Below the pieces are notes generated by a model. The model searched no databases. It saw only the letters and a program-made list of their open reading frames with translations, and had not been told where the DNA came from. DNA of 64,000 nucleotides from Proteiniphilum sp. X52 (lineage in GTDB: Bacteria; Bacteroidota; Bacteroidia; Bacteroidales; Dysgonomonadaceae). Positions 34,611-44,277 of the stretch are shown in pieces; position 1 is the first letter of the stretch, and every line of letters begins with the position of its first letter. A program made the translations under genes and the position numbers. Where the stretch lies: contig NZ_RDSD01000004.1 in NCBI RefSeq assembly GCF_003712195.1, positions 124,001-188,000 of the forward strand, read 5' to 3'.

Positions 34611-37600
34611 ATGAAAAAAAGTATCTTTATATTTATATTTTTGTCATTTCTAACGCAAAATAACGCGCAAGACATCGTTGTAACCGAACTGCCTAATTTA
34701 GACCAACTCCCCAACAGTGAAGTAAAATGTTTCTTTCATGATTCGGAAGGGTATATGTGGTACGGGACGGAAGGTGGTGGCTTATGCCGTGACGACGGGT
34801 ACATGGTAAATACATTCCGGGCCGATATCAATACACCCAAACTTTTGGAAAGCAACAGCATTACATGCATCACGGAAGATAAAGAGCAAAAAATATGGTT
34901 TGGCACAAAACGCGGGGCTTATATTCTGGACAAAAACGATTATTCAATCATCCCGGTTCCCGACCCGGAAATCAAGAGTTGGGTAATAAGAGCAATAAAA
35001 GCCACAAGTGACGGATCAATATGGATATCTTTAGGAAATTATCTTTATAGGTACGGCTCTTCAGGAGCGAGAATCGCCAGATATGAAATAGAATGGAAGG
35101 GAGAATTCAGTGAAATCAGAAATATATATGAAGATAACAATGGTACTGTCTGGATGATGCAATGGAGAGGCAACCTGTACCGACACGATGCAACAAAAGA
35201 TAGTCTAATTCCCTATTTGTCATGGCCGTATGAAGGATTCCCTACATGCATTATAAAGGACGTCTCCACCCCCTATTATTGGATTGGCACATGGGGACAC
35301 GGCATTGTTCGTTTCGATCCCGGTGAAAAAGATCCCCAAAAGATGTTTTCAGCCCAATCTGCCACCAACATGAATATTCCTACTGCCGGAAAACGAATCT
35401 ATAATATTGTACAGGATAGTATAAAAAATAATATCTGGATTACTACTGCCGATAATATACAGGCTTATGAAATAGATAAGGACATATTACGCCAAATAGA
35501 CTTATCCGGGATCCTGCCAAAACACAGAAAAATAGCTGGGAACAATATACTGTGTGATCGCCTGGGAAACGTTTGGGTGGCCGATCTTTATCTGAATTCC
35601 GTGATTATCTCTTTTCTATCCAACAGAATTGGAAGATACCAGATACTTGAATTGGAAAAAGAATTGAATGTCCCTGTATATCCTACTGCAATAACCAACG
35701 AGGGGGATTATTTCTGGCTGAAACAAAGATATGATGGAGGATTATTTGCTTATAATCCCAAAGATAAAAATCTGTTAGCCTATAAAAGTAACAGATTATC
35801 CACCTTCTTTGAAGAATGTCCGGATTCCGGGGGACTCCATATCGTGCTCAATGATTCTATCATTCTACATGCCTATCATGACGGCAAAGAGATATTCCGA
35901 ACTCCAATCTATACATTATCCGGACAAGAGGGGGAACGCATCCGCACCTTACACAATGATAATAAAGGTAACTTATGGGTAGGAACAACCTATCACCTAT
36001 ACCGATACGATCTGACAACAAATAAATTACACAAAGAGTTGGCAGATATCGGCATCATCAACAAAATTATCACTTCCGATAGTGGGGATATCTATCTCAC
36101 CACAGAATCGGAAGGATTTTGGAGAATATCCCAGGGAAAGGTTGTTTACAAATACAATACTGAAGAAAATTATCTGGATTTAGCTATTACTCCGGATAAA
36201 AATGTCTGGTTCTGTACACAATCGGGGAATGTCTATTGCTATTTGCCGGCAACGAACCAAACAGCCTGTAAAACATTGGACTGCGGATTAAATGGTGATA
36301 TTGTATCTGAGGTCGAGACTGATAACGAAGGAAATGTATGGATGCTAACTGCACGGAAATTAATAATATATAGTCCTGAAAAGCAGACTTACAACCTGAT
36401 ACATTCGCATAATCCCTCCATCTCTTTCAATAATTTCCTGGCTTTAAGGAAAGGGATAAACGGCAAAATGTATGCAGGCGGAATAGGAGGGATTGTCGAG
36501 CTCAATCCACAAGAACAACTAAGTGAGGATACTGGTAAAAGACCTATTCCAATCAGTTGGACATTTATTAAAGTCAATGACAATATCAAGCTACCCAGTG
36601 GAAAAAGCAACAAAATAACGTTAAAACCCAATGAGCGGAATGTAGAACTCTTTTTCTCCACTTTCGACCCTCTCAATACAAACAGGATACGCTATGCTTT
36701 CCGGTATAAAGATGCAGGTGAAAGCTGGAATCAATTACCTCCCCAGCAAAACAGCATTTATCTGACAAGATTGGCAAAAGGGAAGCATGAAATAGAGATA
36801 AGGGCGACCGATTCAAACGGTATTTGGAGTGAAACTGTATCCACATTCTTTATCCATCGTCTCCCGGCGTGGTACGAGACCCGCCTTTCATATACACTGT
36901 ATTTCCTGCTTCTGGCCATAACCATTCTGTTTTCTATTGAAAAATACCTCAAATACCGGCACGAAAAACACCGTAAACAAATGGAGGATCAGATGGCACA
37001 AATGAAATATCGTTTCTTTACCAATATAAGCCACGAATTACGAACCCCTTTGACATTGATAATTACTCCCCTCGATAGTATTATCCGGAAAGTTGCAGAT
37101 GTAAAACTCAAACAACAGTTGGAGTCGATCAGCCGGAATGCACACAATCTATTGGAACTCTTTAATCAACTGCTTAATTTCAGAAAGATAGAAATGGAGG
37201 GAGAGGCGCTATACTTATCCAAAGGGGATGTGAAGGATTTTACTTTTTTACTCTATGAAAATTTCCGGTTGGTGGCCGAAGAAAAAAAGATCGATTTCGA
37301 ATATCAGTCTGCGATCGACTCTTTTTATCTATATTTTGATGCGGAAAAATTAAAAAAAGTTATTAATAATCTGCTTTCGAATGCATTCAAGTTTACAGGT
37401 GTCAACGGTTCCATTATCCTGTCCGTAAAGAAGGAAAGGAGTAATAACCGGGATTATGTGGTAATTAGAGTGAAAGATACCGGCAGAGGTATTCCCACAC
37501 AGGAAATCCCAAGGATTTTCGAGCGTTTCTATCAGGTAGAGAATCATGATGGCAACACTATAGGCAGTGGCATTGGGCTCCATCTGGCAAAAGAATATGT

Positions 37601-38510
37601 CGACATGCATGAGGGGGAGATCACTGTCGAGAGTGAAATAAATAAGGGCTCCACCTTCTCCATCTATCTACCCACTGACCTGAAACCAGCGGTAGAAACT
37701 ATCCATACTGTTGTAGAAGGAAACCAAGACCAGTCTTTCATCATTCAACCCGATCTTTCAAAAAAAATATTGATCGTAGAGGATAACGATGAATTCCGGA
37801 CTTATCTCAAAAGCGAACTAAACCAGTATTACACCGTCTTTGAGGCAACCAACGGTCTTACAGGTGAGTCAGAAGCGATAGACAAAGAACCGGATGTAAT
37901 TATCACCGATCTGATGATGCCCGGTATTAACGGCGTAGAACTCTGCAAAAGAATAAAGAACAATATCGAGATATCCCATATTCCGGTCATACTGCTCAGC
38001 GCCAATGATGATATTGAATTCAAAAAACAGGGATATAAAGAAGGTGCAGACGCCTATATTTCAAAACCATTCCTCTGGGAAATTCTTTTATCCCGTATAG
38101 AGAACCTGATGCACCAGGCGTTGCAACGAAAACAGGATTTCGGGAAGAAAACCAAAATCAATCCGGATCAAATTACCATTTCCAAGGCAGATGAACTTTT
38201 TGTAACGAAAATAATAACCTTAGTCGAAAAGAATCTCGACAACTCAGAATATTCAGTGGAAAATTTCAGTCAGGACATGTGCATGAGCAGGGCAAACCTC
38301 TATCGAAAAATTAATTCTATCACCGGGCTTACTCCGTCAGAATTTATCCGAAGCATACGCTTAAAGAAAGCTGCCGAATTAATTAAAGAAGGTATCTACC
38401 CTGTTATAGAAATTGCAGAAAAAGTCGGTTTTAACACGCATAGCTACTTCACTAAATCTTTCAAGGAGATGTTTGGAATGCCTCCTATCGATTATCAGAA
38501 AAAAGGATGA
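34611..38510 (+). CDS. Hybrid two-component system (HTCS) regulator of the RG-I locus
   Basis: A complete 1299-residue single-chain sensor-regulator. It has a signal peptide (MKKSIFIFIFLSFLTQNNAQ). A periplasmic two-bladed propeller sensor covers about 25-655 (GYMWYGTEGGGL, KIWFGTKRGAY, GNLWVGTTYHLY). A Y_Y_Y Ig-like domain follows at about 665-745 (ERNVELFFSTFDPLN), then a transmembrane helix near 755-775 (LSYTLYFLLLAITILFSI). The histidine kinase has His808 in FFTNISHELRTPL, with ATPase motifs NNLLSNAFKF, DTGRGIP and GSGIGLHLAKEY. The receiver has Asp1100 in DVIITDLMMPG, and the C-terminal AraC-type DNA-binding domain is about 1195-1299. It senses an oligosaccharide released from the target glycan and activates the locus; a direct-repeat operator lies between it and susC at 39001. 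Confidence 0.95.
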   Translation: MKKSIFIFIFLSFLTQNNAQDIVVTELPNLDQLPNSEVKCFFHDSEGYMWYGTEGGGLCRDDGYMVNTFRADINTPKLLESNSITCITEDKEQKIWFGTKRGAYILDKNDYSIIPVPDPEIKSWVIRAIKATSDGSIWISLGNYLYRYGSSGARIARYEIEWKGEFSEIRNIYEDNNGTVWMMQWRGNLYRHDATKDSLIPYLSWPYEGFPTCIIKDVSTPYYWIGTWGHGIVRFDPGEKDPQKMFSAQSATNMNIPTAGKRIYNIVQDSIKNNIWITTADNIQAYEIDKDILRQIDLSGILPKHRKIAGNNILCDRLGNVWVADLYLNSVIISFLSNRIGRYQILELEKELNVPVYPTAITNEGDYFWLKQRYDGGLFAYNPKDKNLLAYKSNRLSTFFEECPDSGGLHIVLNDSIILHAYHDGKEIFRTPIYTLSGQEGERIRTLHNDNKGNLWVGTTYHLYRYDLTTNKLHKELADIGIINKIITSDSGDIYLTTESEGFWRISQGKVVYKYNTEENYLDLAITPDKNVWFCTQSGNVYCYLPATNQTACKTLDCGLNGDIVSEVETDNEGNVWMLTARKLIIYSPEKQTYNLIHSHNPSISFNNFLALRKGINGKMYAGGIGGIVELNPQEQLSEDTGKRPIPISWTFIKVNDNIKLPSGKSNKITLKPNERNVELFFSTFDPLNTNRIRYAFRYKDAGESWNQLPPQQNSIYLTRLAKGKHEIEIRATDSNGIWSETVSTFFIHRLPAWYETRLSYTLYFLLLAITILFSIEKYLKYRHEKHRKQMEDQMAQMKYRFFTNISHELRTPLTLIITPLDSIIRKVADVKLKQQLESISRNAHNLLELFNQLLNFRKIEMEGEALYLSKGDVKDFTFLLYENFRLVAEEKKIDFEYQSAIDSFYLYFDAEKLKKVINNLLSNAFKFTGVNGSIILSVKKERSNNRDYVVIRVKDTGRGIPTQEIPRIFERFYQVENHDGNTIGSGIGLHLAKEYVDMHEGEITVESEINKGSTFSIYLPTDLKPAVETIHTVVEGNQDQSFIIQPDLSKKILIVEDNDEFRTYLKSELNQYYTVFEATNGLTGESEAIDKEPDVIITDLMMPGINGVELCKRIKNNIEISHIPVILLSANDDIEFKKQGYKEGADAYISKPFLWEILLSRIENLMHQALQRKQDFGKKTKINPDQITISKADELFVTKIITLVEKNLDNSEYSVENFSQDMCMSRANLYRKINSITGLTPSEFIRSIRLKKAAELIKEGIYPVIEIAEKVGFNTHSYFTKSFKEMFGMPPIDYQKKG

Positions 38511-38772
38511 TAGTCAATTTTGGAACTTCAATATAATAAAATCCAACATGAGAGTTACTATCCTGACAGGGATAGGACGAACTTTGCCTTGGCTCTAATT
38601 TTACTCCTACAACTGATCTAATCTGAAAAATAGATAGACCAGAGGATGCTTATGAAAAATAAATCTCATTTCAATAGGAAGTGAATAATTGAAAATATGT
38701 GTTTGTATTATTTACCAGAGAACATTTAAACTCCTAATAAACAAAAACTTAATAAATATATAGATTTTATTA

Positions 38773-38841
38773 ATGCAACATTTGTTACATTGTTTGCAAC
38801 ATACCAAACAGTCTAACTGGGGTCAGCCATTCTATATTTGC
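38773..38841 (+). promoter_or_regulatory. Probable operator and promoter of the RG-I susC operon
   Basis: TGCAACAT occurs at 38774 and 38795, a 21-bp period, with a -7 box TATATTTGC at 38833. The distance from the second repeat core (TTGC at 38794) to the -7 box is 39 bp, the same as in the modules at 1817 and 23742, although the repeat sequence differs. This is what a different HTCS with its own target would give. The leader to 39001 is about 155 bases. The rest of the 38511-39000 gap shows no gene. Confidence 0.5.
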
Positions 38842-39000
38842 ATTGTTTATTTTAATTTTAGAAACAATAAAAAACATATGATATAACCTCTTCATTGAAA
38901 TTAACCGTTTTTATGTTTCCAGGAAGACAGTGTTGACTATGGCTGTTGGCGGTTTCATGAGCGATTTTTTAATTATTTATCTAAATGAATAAAAAATGAA

Positions 39001-42000
39001 ATGAGAAGTAAGAATTTTTATCTGAAAACGAGGGTACAGATCCTCTCTGTGCTATTCTGCGTTATCTTTTCATTTATACAGACAGCGTCTGTGAATGCAA
39101 GAGGTAACAGCATGCAACAACAGGTGAATAGAGTAACCGGAAAAATAGTAGATGAGCATGGCGAAACTATTATTGGAGCTAATATCATGACAGAAGACGG
39201 CAAAACCGGGACTGTCACCGATATGGATGGTAATTTTACATTAAACGTTCCATACGGAACAAAGTTATTGATTACTTATATAGGGTATGAATCGGAAACT
39301 ATTGAAGCTGCACCGGGAAATATCCGGGTTGTCTTGCGGGAGAGTTCAGTTATGTTGGAAGACGTGCAAATCGTCGCTTACGGGGCACAGAAGAAAGTAA
39401 CCGTAACAGGTGCTATTGCGGCCGTACAGGGGGAAGAACTTTTAAGAACACCTACCAGTGCGGTATCCAATGTATTATCTGGTCTCGTAAGCGGGATTAC
39501 TTCGGTACAATACTCCGGTGAACCGGGAGCCGATGCAGCGGAAATATTTATCCGCGGAAAAGCGACGTGGGAAAACGCCAGACCTCTGGTACAGGTAGAT
39601 GGGGTTGAAAGAAGTTTTAACGACATCGATCCGAATGAAATAGAGAGTATAACCGTGCTTAAAGATGCGTCGGCTACCGCTGTATTCGGTGTACGGGGTG
39701 CAAATGGGGTTCTGTTGATCACAACCAAAAGGGGAAAAGCAGGGAAGGCCAAAATATCTTTCAGTACATCGGCTAGTATGGCTACACCCACTAAAATGGT
39801 CGAGTTGGCAGATGCATATCAGTACGCCACTTTTCACAATCAGATGAGAAGGAATGATGGTAGGGATCCGCAATTTTCCGATGCTGTCTTAAAGAAATTC
39901 CAGGATGGCTCCGATCCGATCCGTTTCCCTAACACCAATTGGTTGGACTATGTGATGAAGGATGCAACCTTGCAAACACAGCATAACGTGAATATTTCCG
40001 GGGGTACAGAATCGGTGCGCTATTTCGTTTCAGCTGGTGTGCACACCCAAGGAGGTCTTTTTAAACAATTCGACCTGCCCTATGACCTGTCATATCAATA
40101 CGACCGGTACAACTATCGGTCAAACCTCGATATCGATGTCACCGAAACGACCACACTATCGGTAAATATCGGGGGAAATGTGGATAACGCGCACAGACCC
40201 TTTACAGGACAAGGAAGTAGCGGTATGGTAAGAAGTATCTATTGGTCAACCCCTTTCTCCAGCCCCGGTCTGGTAGACGGCAAGCTGGTGAGAGCTGCCA
40301 CAGATTATACCGATGGTGTGAATTTACCGTTTATCGGTGGAAACGGGATGACCGATTATTACGGAAAAGGATTTATGGCTACAAGCCGAAATGTACTGAA
40401 TACGGATCTTATGCTGAATCAACAACTGGATTTTATCGCCAAGGGGCTTTCCTTTAATATAAAAGGCTCTTACAACAGTACATTTTATGCAAACAAAGAG
40501 GTCAGCGCCGCAATAGCTACCTATACGCCGGTATTACAAGCTGACGGAACGATGGCCTACAAGAAAAGTGGTGAAAACGCCCAACCATCCTACGTGGAAA
40601 GGCGTGGAAAGGCACGTGACTGGTATATGGAAGCAGCCTTCAACTACGCACGGAGCTTTAACAGCCACAATATCAGCGCCCTGGCTCTCTACAACCAGTC
40701 AAAATCTTACTACCCCAGTCAATTTTCAGATATACCAACCGGCTATGTCGGACTTGTGGGGCGTGTTACCTATGACTGGAGAAACCGGTATATGGCGGAA
40801 TTCAATATGGGGTACAATGGCTCTGAAAACTTTGCTCCGGAGCGTCGTTTCGGCTTCTTCCCCGCAGGTTCGGTCGGCTGGACTACCAGTGAAGAAAGTT
40901 TTTGGGAAAATATTAAACCCGTCATCAATTATATGAAACTCCGGGCTTCATGGGGATTGGTAGGGAACGATAAAGTGGGAGGAACCCGGTTTATGTACAC
41001 CGATGACCCTTATCTGATCGGTTTAGAGGCACTTCATAACCGCTCAAACCAAGCACCTGTCAACTGGGGATACTATTTTGGCACAAACCGTAATACGCTA
41101 CTGGGTGCACGGGAATCAGCCCGGAACAATCCTTATGTATCGTGGGAAAAGGCCTTCAAACAGAATTACGGTATCGACATCAGTATTATCAATGAGCGGT
41201 TGAGCGGAAGCTTCGATTATTATACCGAAAATCGTACTGATATTCTTCTCCGTGATGGAACAGCCCCCTACATCATTGGGTTTTCAACCCCATACGCCAA
41301 TCTGGGGGAAGTGAGAAGTTGGGGATATGAGATCTCATTACGCTGGGAAGACAGGATAGGCAGCGATTTCCGCTATTTTGCAAGACTGAATCTATCCAAC
41401 AACCAGAATAAGATCATAGAAAGGAAAGAGACACCTCAGAATCATGACTGGCTGTATCAGAAAGGGCACCGCATCGGAGCCAACAGATTATATGAATTCT
41501 GGAGATTTTATGATGAACAGACTCCGGAACTGTACGAAAAAACTTTCGGCACTCCCTTTCCTGACCATGGACTCGTTCTCCAACCGGGTGATGCAGTATT
41601 CAGAGACTTGAATGGTGACGGCAAAATCGACACGGAAGATCAGAGTTATGCAAATGGTTATACCGAAGATCCGGAATATCTTGCCGGGCTCATTCTGGGG
41701 TTCAGCTGGAAAAACTTTAGTTTGTCTACCCAGTGGACAGGTGCATGGAAAGTGAGCCGCGTGTTATCAGATGTTTTTGCAAAACCGTTTACAAGTAATA
41801 GTAGCCAGAGTGAAGGCGGTTTGTTGGCTTACCATGTGCACAATACTTGGACCCCAGAGAATCCATCACAAGACGCAAAATACCCACGTGCGACTTGGGA
41901 TGCTGCAACAAATAACTACAGAGGATCGACCCTTTTCGAAGTAAATTCAAGTTATTTACGGCTGAAGAGTATGGAGATCGCCTATAATCTTAAATTACCG

Positions 42001-42165
42001 TTTATGGAAAGGATCAATCTAAACTCCTGTGTAGTCTCACTGAGCGGATACAATCTTCTCACTTTTACCGATTTTATTTGGGGCGATCCGGAATCAAGGG
42101 CCAGCAATGCACCTACCTATCCTTTGCAGAAGACTTACTCTATGAGCCTCAAACTCGGATTCTAA
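39001..42165 (+). CDS. SusC/RagA-type TonB-dependent transporter, first of the RG-I locus
   Basis: This 1054-residue protein has a signal segment (about 15-35; ILSVLFCVIFSFIQTASVNA) and a carboxypeptidase-D regulatory-like domain (about 43-120; VTGKIVDEHGETIIGANI). The plug starts at LEDVQIVAYGAQKKVTVTG and includes ARPLVQVDGVERSFNDI and VLKDASATAVFGVRGANGVL. The barrel ends with LQKTYSMSLKLGF. An overlapping two-codon frame (ATG AAA TGA, 38996-39004) precedes its start. It is the first gene downstream of the HTCS-associated operator and pairs with the SusD at 42290 to take up RG-I oligosaccharides. Confidence 0.95.
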   Translation: MRSKNFYLKTRVQILSVLFCVIFSFIQTASVNARGNSMQQQVNRVTGKIVDEHGETIIGANIMTEDGKTGTVTDMDGNFTLNVPYGTKLLITYIGYESETIEAAPGNIRVVLRESSVMLEDVQIVAYGAQKKVTVTGAIAAVQGEELLRTPTSAVSNVLSGLVSGITSVQYSGEPGADAAEIFIRGKATWENARPLVQVDGVERSFNDIDPNEIESITVLKDASATAVFGVRGANGVLLITTKRGKAGKAKISFSTSASMATPTKMVELADAYQYATFHNQMRRNDGRDPQFSDAVLKKFQDGSDPIRFPNTNWLDYVMKDATLQTQHNVNISGGTESVRYFVSAGVHTQGGLFKQFDLPYDLSYQYDRYNYRSNLDIDVTETTTLSVNIGGNVDNAHRPFTGQGSSGMVRSIYWSTPFSSPGLVDGKLVRAATDYTDGVNLPFIGGNGMTDYYGKGFMATSRNVLNTDLMLNQQLDFIAKGLSFNIKGSYNSTFYANKEVSAAIATYTPVLQADGTMAYKKSGENAQPSYVERRGKARDWYMEAAFNYARSFNSHNISALALYNQSKSYYPSQFSDIPTGYVGLVGRVTYDWRNRYMAEFNMGYNGSENFAPERRFGFFPAGSVGWTTSEESFWENIKPVINYMKLRASWGLVGNDKVGGTRFMYTDDPYLIGLEALHNRSNQAPVNWGYYFGTNRNTLLGARESARNNPYVSWEKAFKQNYGIDISIINERLSGSFDYYTENRTDILLRDGTAPYIIGFSTPYANLGEVRSWGYEISLRWEDRIGSDFRYFARLNLSNNQNKIIERKETPQNHDWLYQKGHRIGANRLYEFWRFYDEQTPELYEKTFGTPFPDHGLVLQPGDAVFRDLNGDGKIDTEDQSYANGYTEDPEYLAGLILGFSWKNFSLSTQWTGAWKVSRVLSDVFAKPFTSNSSQSEGGLLAYHVHNTWTPENPSQDAKYPRATWDAATNNYRGSTLFEVNSSYLRLKSMEIAYNLKLPFMERINLNSCVVSLSGYNLLTFTDFIWGDPESRASNAPTYPLQKTYSMSLKLGF

Positions 42166-42289
42166 TTAATTACTCAGTGATCGATGGCACTATCATTCAA
42201 TGATGTAAACAAATAAAATAATCGTACGAAACAAGCATGATAATATGCGAGTTCCATACGACCATAATGTAAAAATTAAATATTATCGT

Positions 42290-44242
42290 ATGAAAAAATA
42301 TAATCAATGGCTTTTTATCACTATCATAGCTATGGGCTCTCTGTTCATATCGTGTGTAGATGATTTAAAATTTGGAAATGCCTTTCTTGAAAAAGCACCC
42401 GGAGGAACAGTTACAAAAGATACCGTCTTTAACAGTGCAGAATATACCCGGCAATTCCTTACAGGAATTTATTCATTACAATATTACGGTCTTCCTTTCG
42501 GAACAAACAATGAGTTTCCATACATGCATACCGGATGGGTAGGCAAGTTTGAAAATCTTTCCGATTGCTGGCATTGCAGTTGGGACGGGCAGGCTATCCA
42601 ACAACGGTATTACACCGGACAACATAATTCCGGCTATGGAATACGACAAGAGAAATTCGAAATCGGTCGCATGAACGTATGGGAAGCCATCCGTTACGCA
42701 TGGCTGTTGATCGAAAACATCGATGAGGTACCGGATATGCAAAGTTCCGAAAAAGAACAACTAAAGGCTCAGGCCAAATGTATCATTGCTTCCCGGTATT
42801 GGGACACATTCCGCCATTACGGGGGGCTGCCGATCATCAGATCTACCTTTACCGGTACGGATAGCAATTATGAACTACCTCGTGCCACAGTGGAAGAGAC
42901 CGTGGATTTCATGATAGAGCTACTTGACGATGCCGCCAAAATTCTTCCGTGGCAGGTAACGGTACCAGCGAATGAAACGGGACGATGGACGAAAGCGGGC
43001 GCCATGGGTTTGAAAACATCCATTTTACTTTTCGCCGCTTCCCCGCTCTTCAATGATGCCGTTCCCTACTCCATCGCACCACCTCAGGATGCAGTGCAAA
43101 ACCTGAATGTATGGTATGGCGGATACAAACCTGAGTTATGGGATCGTGCCCTCAAAGCATGCGAAGAGTTCTTCACCGAATTAGACAGGAACGGCCGTTT
43201 TCATCTGCTGCAGGCAGCGGGAACACGTCCCAGCGATTATCGTTTAGCATTCCGTAAAGCATATTTCACGTTGACCAGTCCCGAAGTGCTCCATTCCACC
43301 AGGGTTCAGACCTATGAAGGAAGTCGCTTCAACAGTTCAACCTACACATGGCATTCATGGCAAAAGAACAACAACCGCATGGCCTATAACCCTACACAGG
43401 AATATGTAGAAATGTTTCCATGGGCGGACGGTACTCCTTTCGACTGGGAAAAAGCCGAGCTGGATAATAAGCTGGATGAAATGTTCATGAAGAGAACCGA
43501 CGATCCTTCCAGCGGTGTCGAGTTAACACGTGATCCAAGACTCTACGAAACCGCAATGGTCAACGGTCTTCCTAAAACCTTGGATTGGTCCACTGGTAAT
43601 ATGAGTGGAAACCCTTACGAATTATGGGTTGGAGGATACGATGCGCGGCAGGCTCCGGAAACTCAAACCGGCAGATACGCCACAGGATATACATTGATGA
43701 AGTATTACCTTGAAGAAGATGCAGGCAACCAGGATACTCATTGGTCCTATATCCGCTTACCGGAAGTAATGCTCAATTACGCTGAAGTATTATGCCATGC
43801 CGGACGTCTGCAGGAAGCAATCAGACTGGTAGACCGGATCCGGGCACGTGTCAATCTGAAAGGGCTGGTAGAATCCAATCCTGGGAAAAACCTGACAGCA
43901 GACAAAGATGCCCTGCTGGAAGAAATATTGAGGGAAAGGGCTTGTGAGCTGGGAATGGAAGATGTCCGTTTTTTCGATATGATCCGTTACAAGATGCAAG
44001 ACAAATTTGAGAAACAACTGCATATGCTGAAGATTACCCGTCTCGACAAAGATGGACAATGGTTTGGAGCTGACAAGGACAACGGTATTCCATGGCCGGA
44101 ATTCAAATACGAGAGACTTCCTATTACCAGTCCCGCACGGATATGGTGGACACAGGGCTTTGACCCGAAATGGTATTTATCTCCTTTTCCGTTGGGGGAG
44201 TTGAATAAAGGATATGGTCTCGCACAAAATCCGGGATGGTAA
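42290..44242 (+). CDS. SusD/RagB-type glycan-binding lipoprotein, first of the RG-I locus
   Basis: The ATG at 42290 is chosen (MKKYNQWLFITIIAMGSLFISC); the longer frame has 15 extra residues before the signal. The protein has 650 residues with a lipobox cysteine at 22. SusD signs are YTRQFLTGIYSLQYYGLPF, CIIASRYWDTFRHYGGLPII, SILLFAASPLFND, RLPEVMLNYAEVLCHAGR and LRERACELGMEDVRFFDMIR. It ends in LSPFPLGELNKGYGLAQNPGW. Its 35-bp gap to the next susC shows that two transporter pairs are arranged in tandem. Confidence 0.93.
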   Translation: MKKYNQWLFITIIAMGSLFISCVDDLKFGNAFLEKAPGGTVTKDTVFNSAEYTRQFLTGIYSLQYYGLPFGTNNEFPYMHTGWVGKFENLSDCWHCSWDGQAIQQRYYTGQHNSGYGIRQEKFEIGRMNVWEAIRYAWLLIENIDEVPDMQSSEKEQLKAQAKCIIASRYWDTFRHYGGLPIIRSTFTGTDSNYELPRATVEETVDFMIELLDDAAKILPWQVTVPANETGRWTKAGAMGLKTSILLFAASPLFNDAVPYSIAPPQDAVQNLNVWYGGYKPELWDRALKACEEFFTELDRNGRFHLLQAAGTRPSDYRLAFRKAYFTLTSPEVLHSTRVQTYEGSRFNSSTYTWHSWQKNNNRMAYNPTQEYVEMFPWADGTPFDWEKAELDNKLDEMFMKRTDDPSSGVELTRDPRLYETAMVNGLPKTLDWSTGNMSGNPYELWVGGYDARQAPETQTGRYATGYTLMKYYLEEDAGNQDTHWSYIRLPEVMLNYAEVLCHAGRLQEAIRLVDRIRARVNLKGLVESNPGKNLTADKDALLEEILRERACELGMEDVRFFDMIRYKMQDKFEKQLHMLKITRLDKDGQWFGADKDNGIPWPEFKYERLPITSPARIWWTQGFDPKWYLSPFPLGELNKGYGLAQNPGW

Positions 44243-44277
44243 TTTAATATAATCAAAAATATAAATCAGTTATTTCT

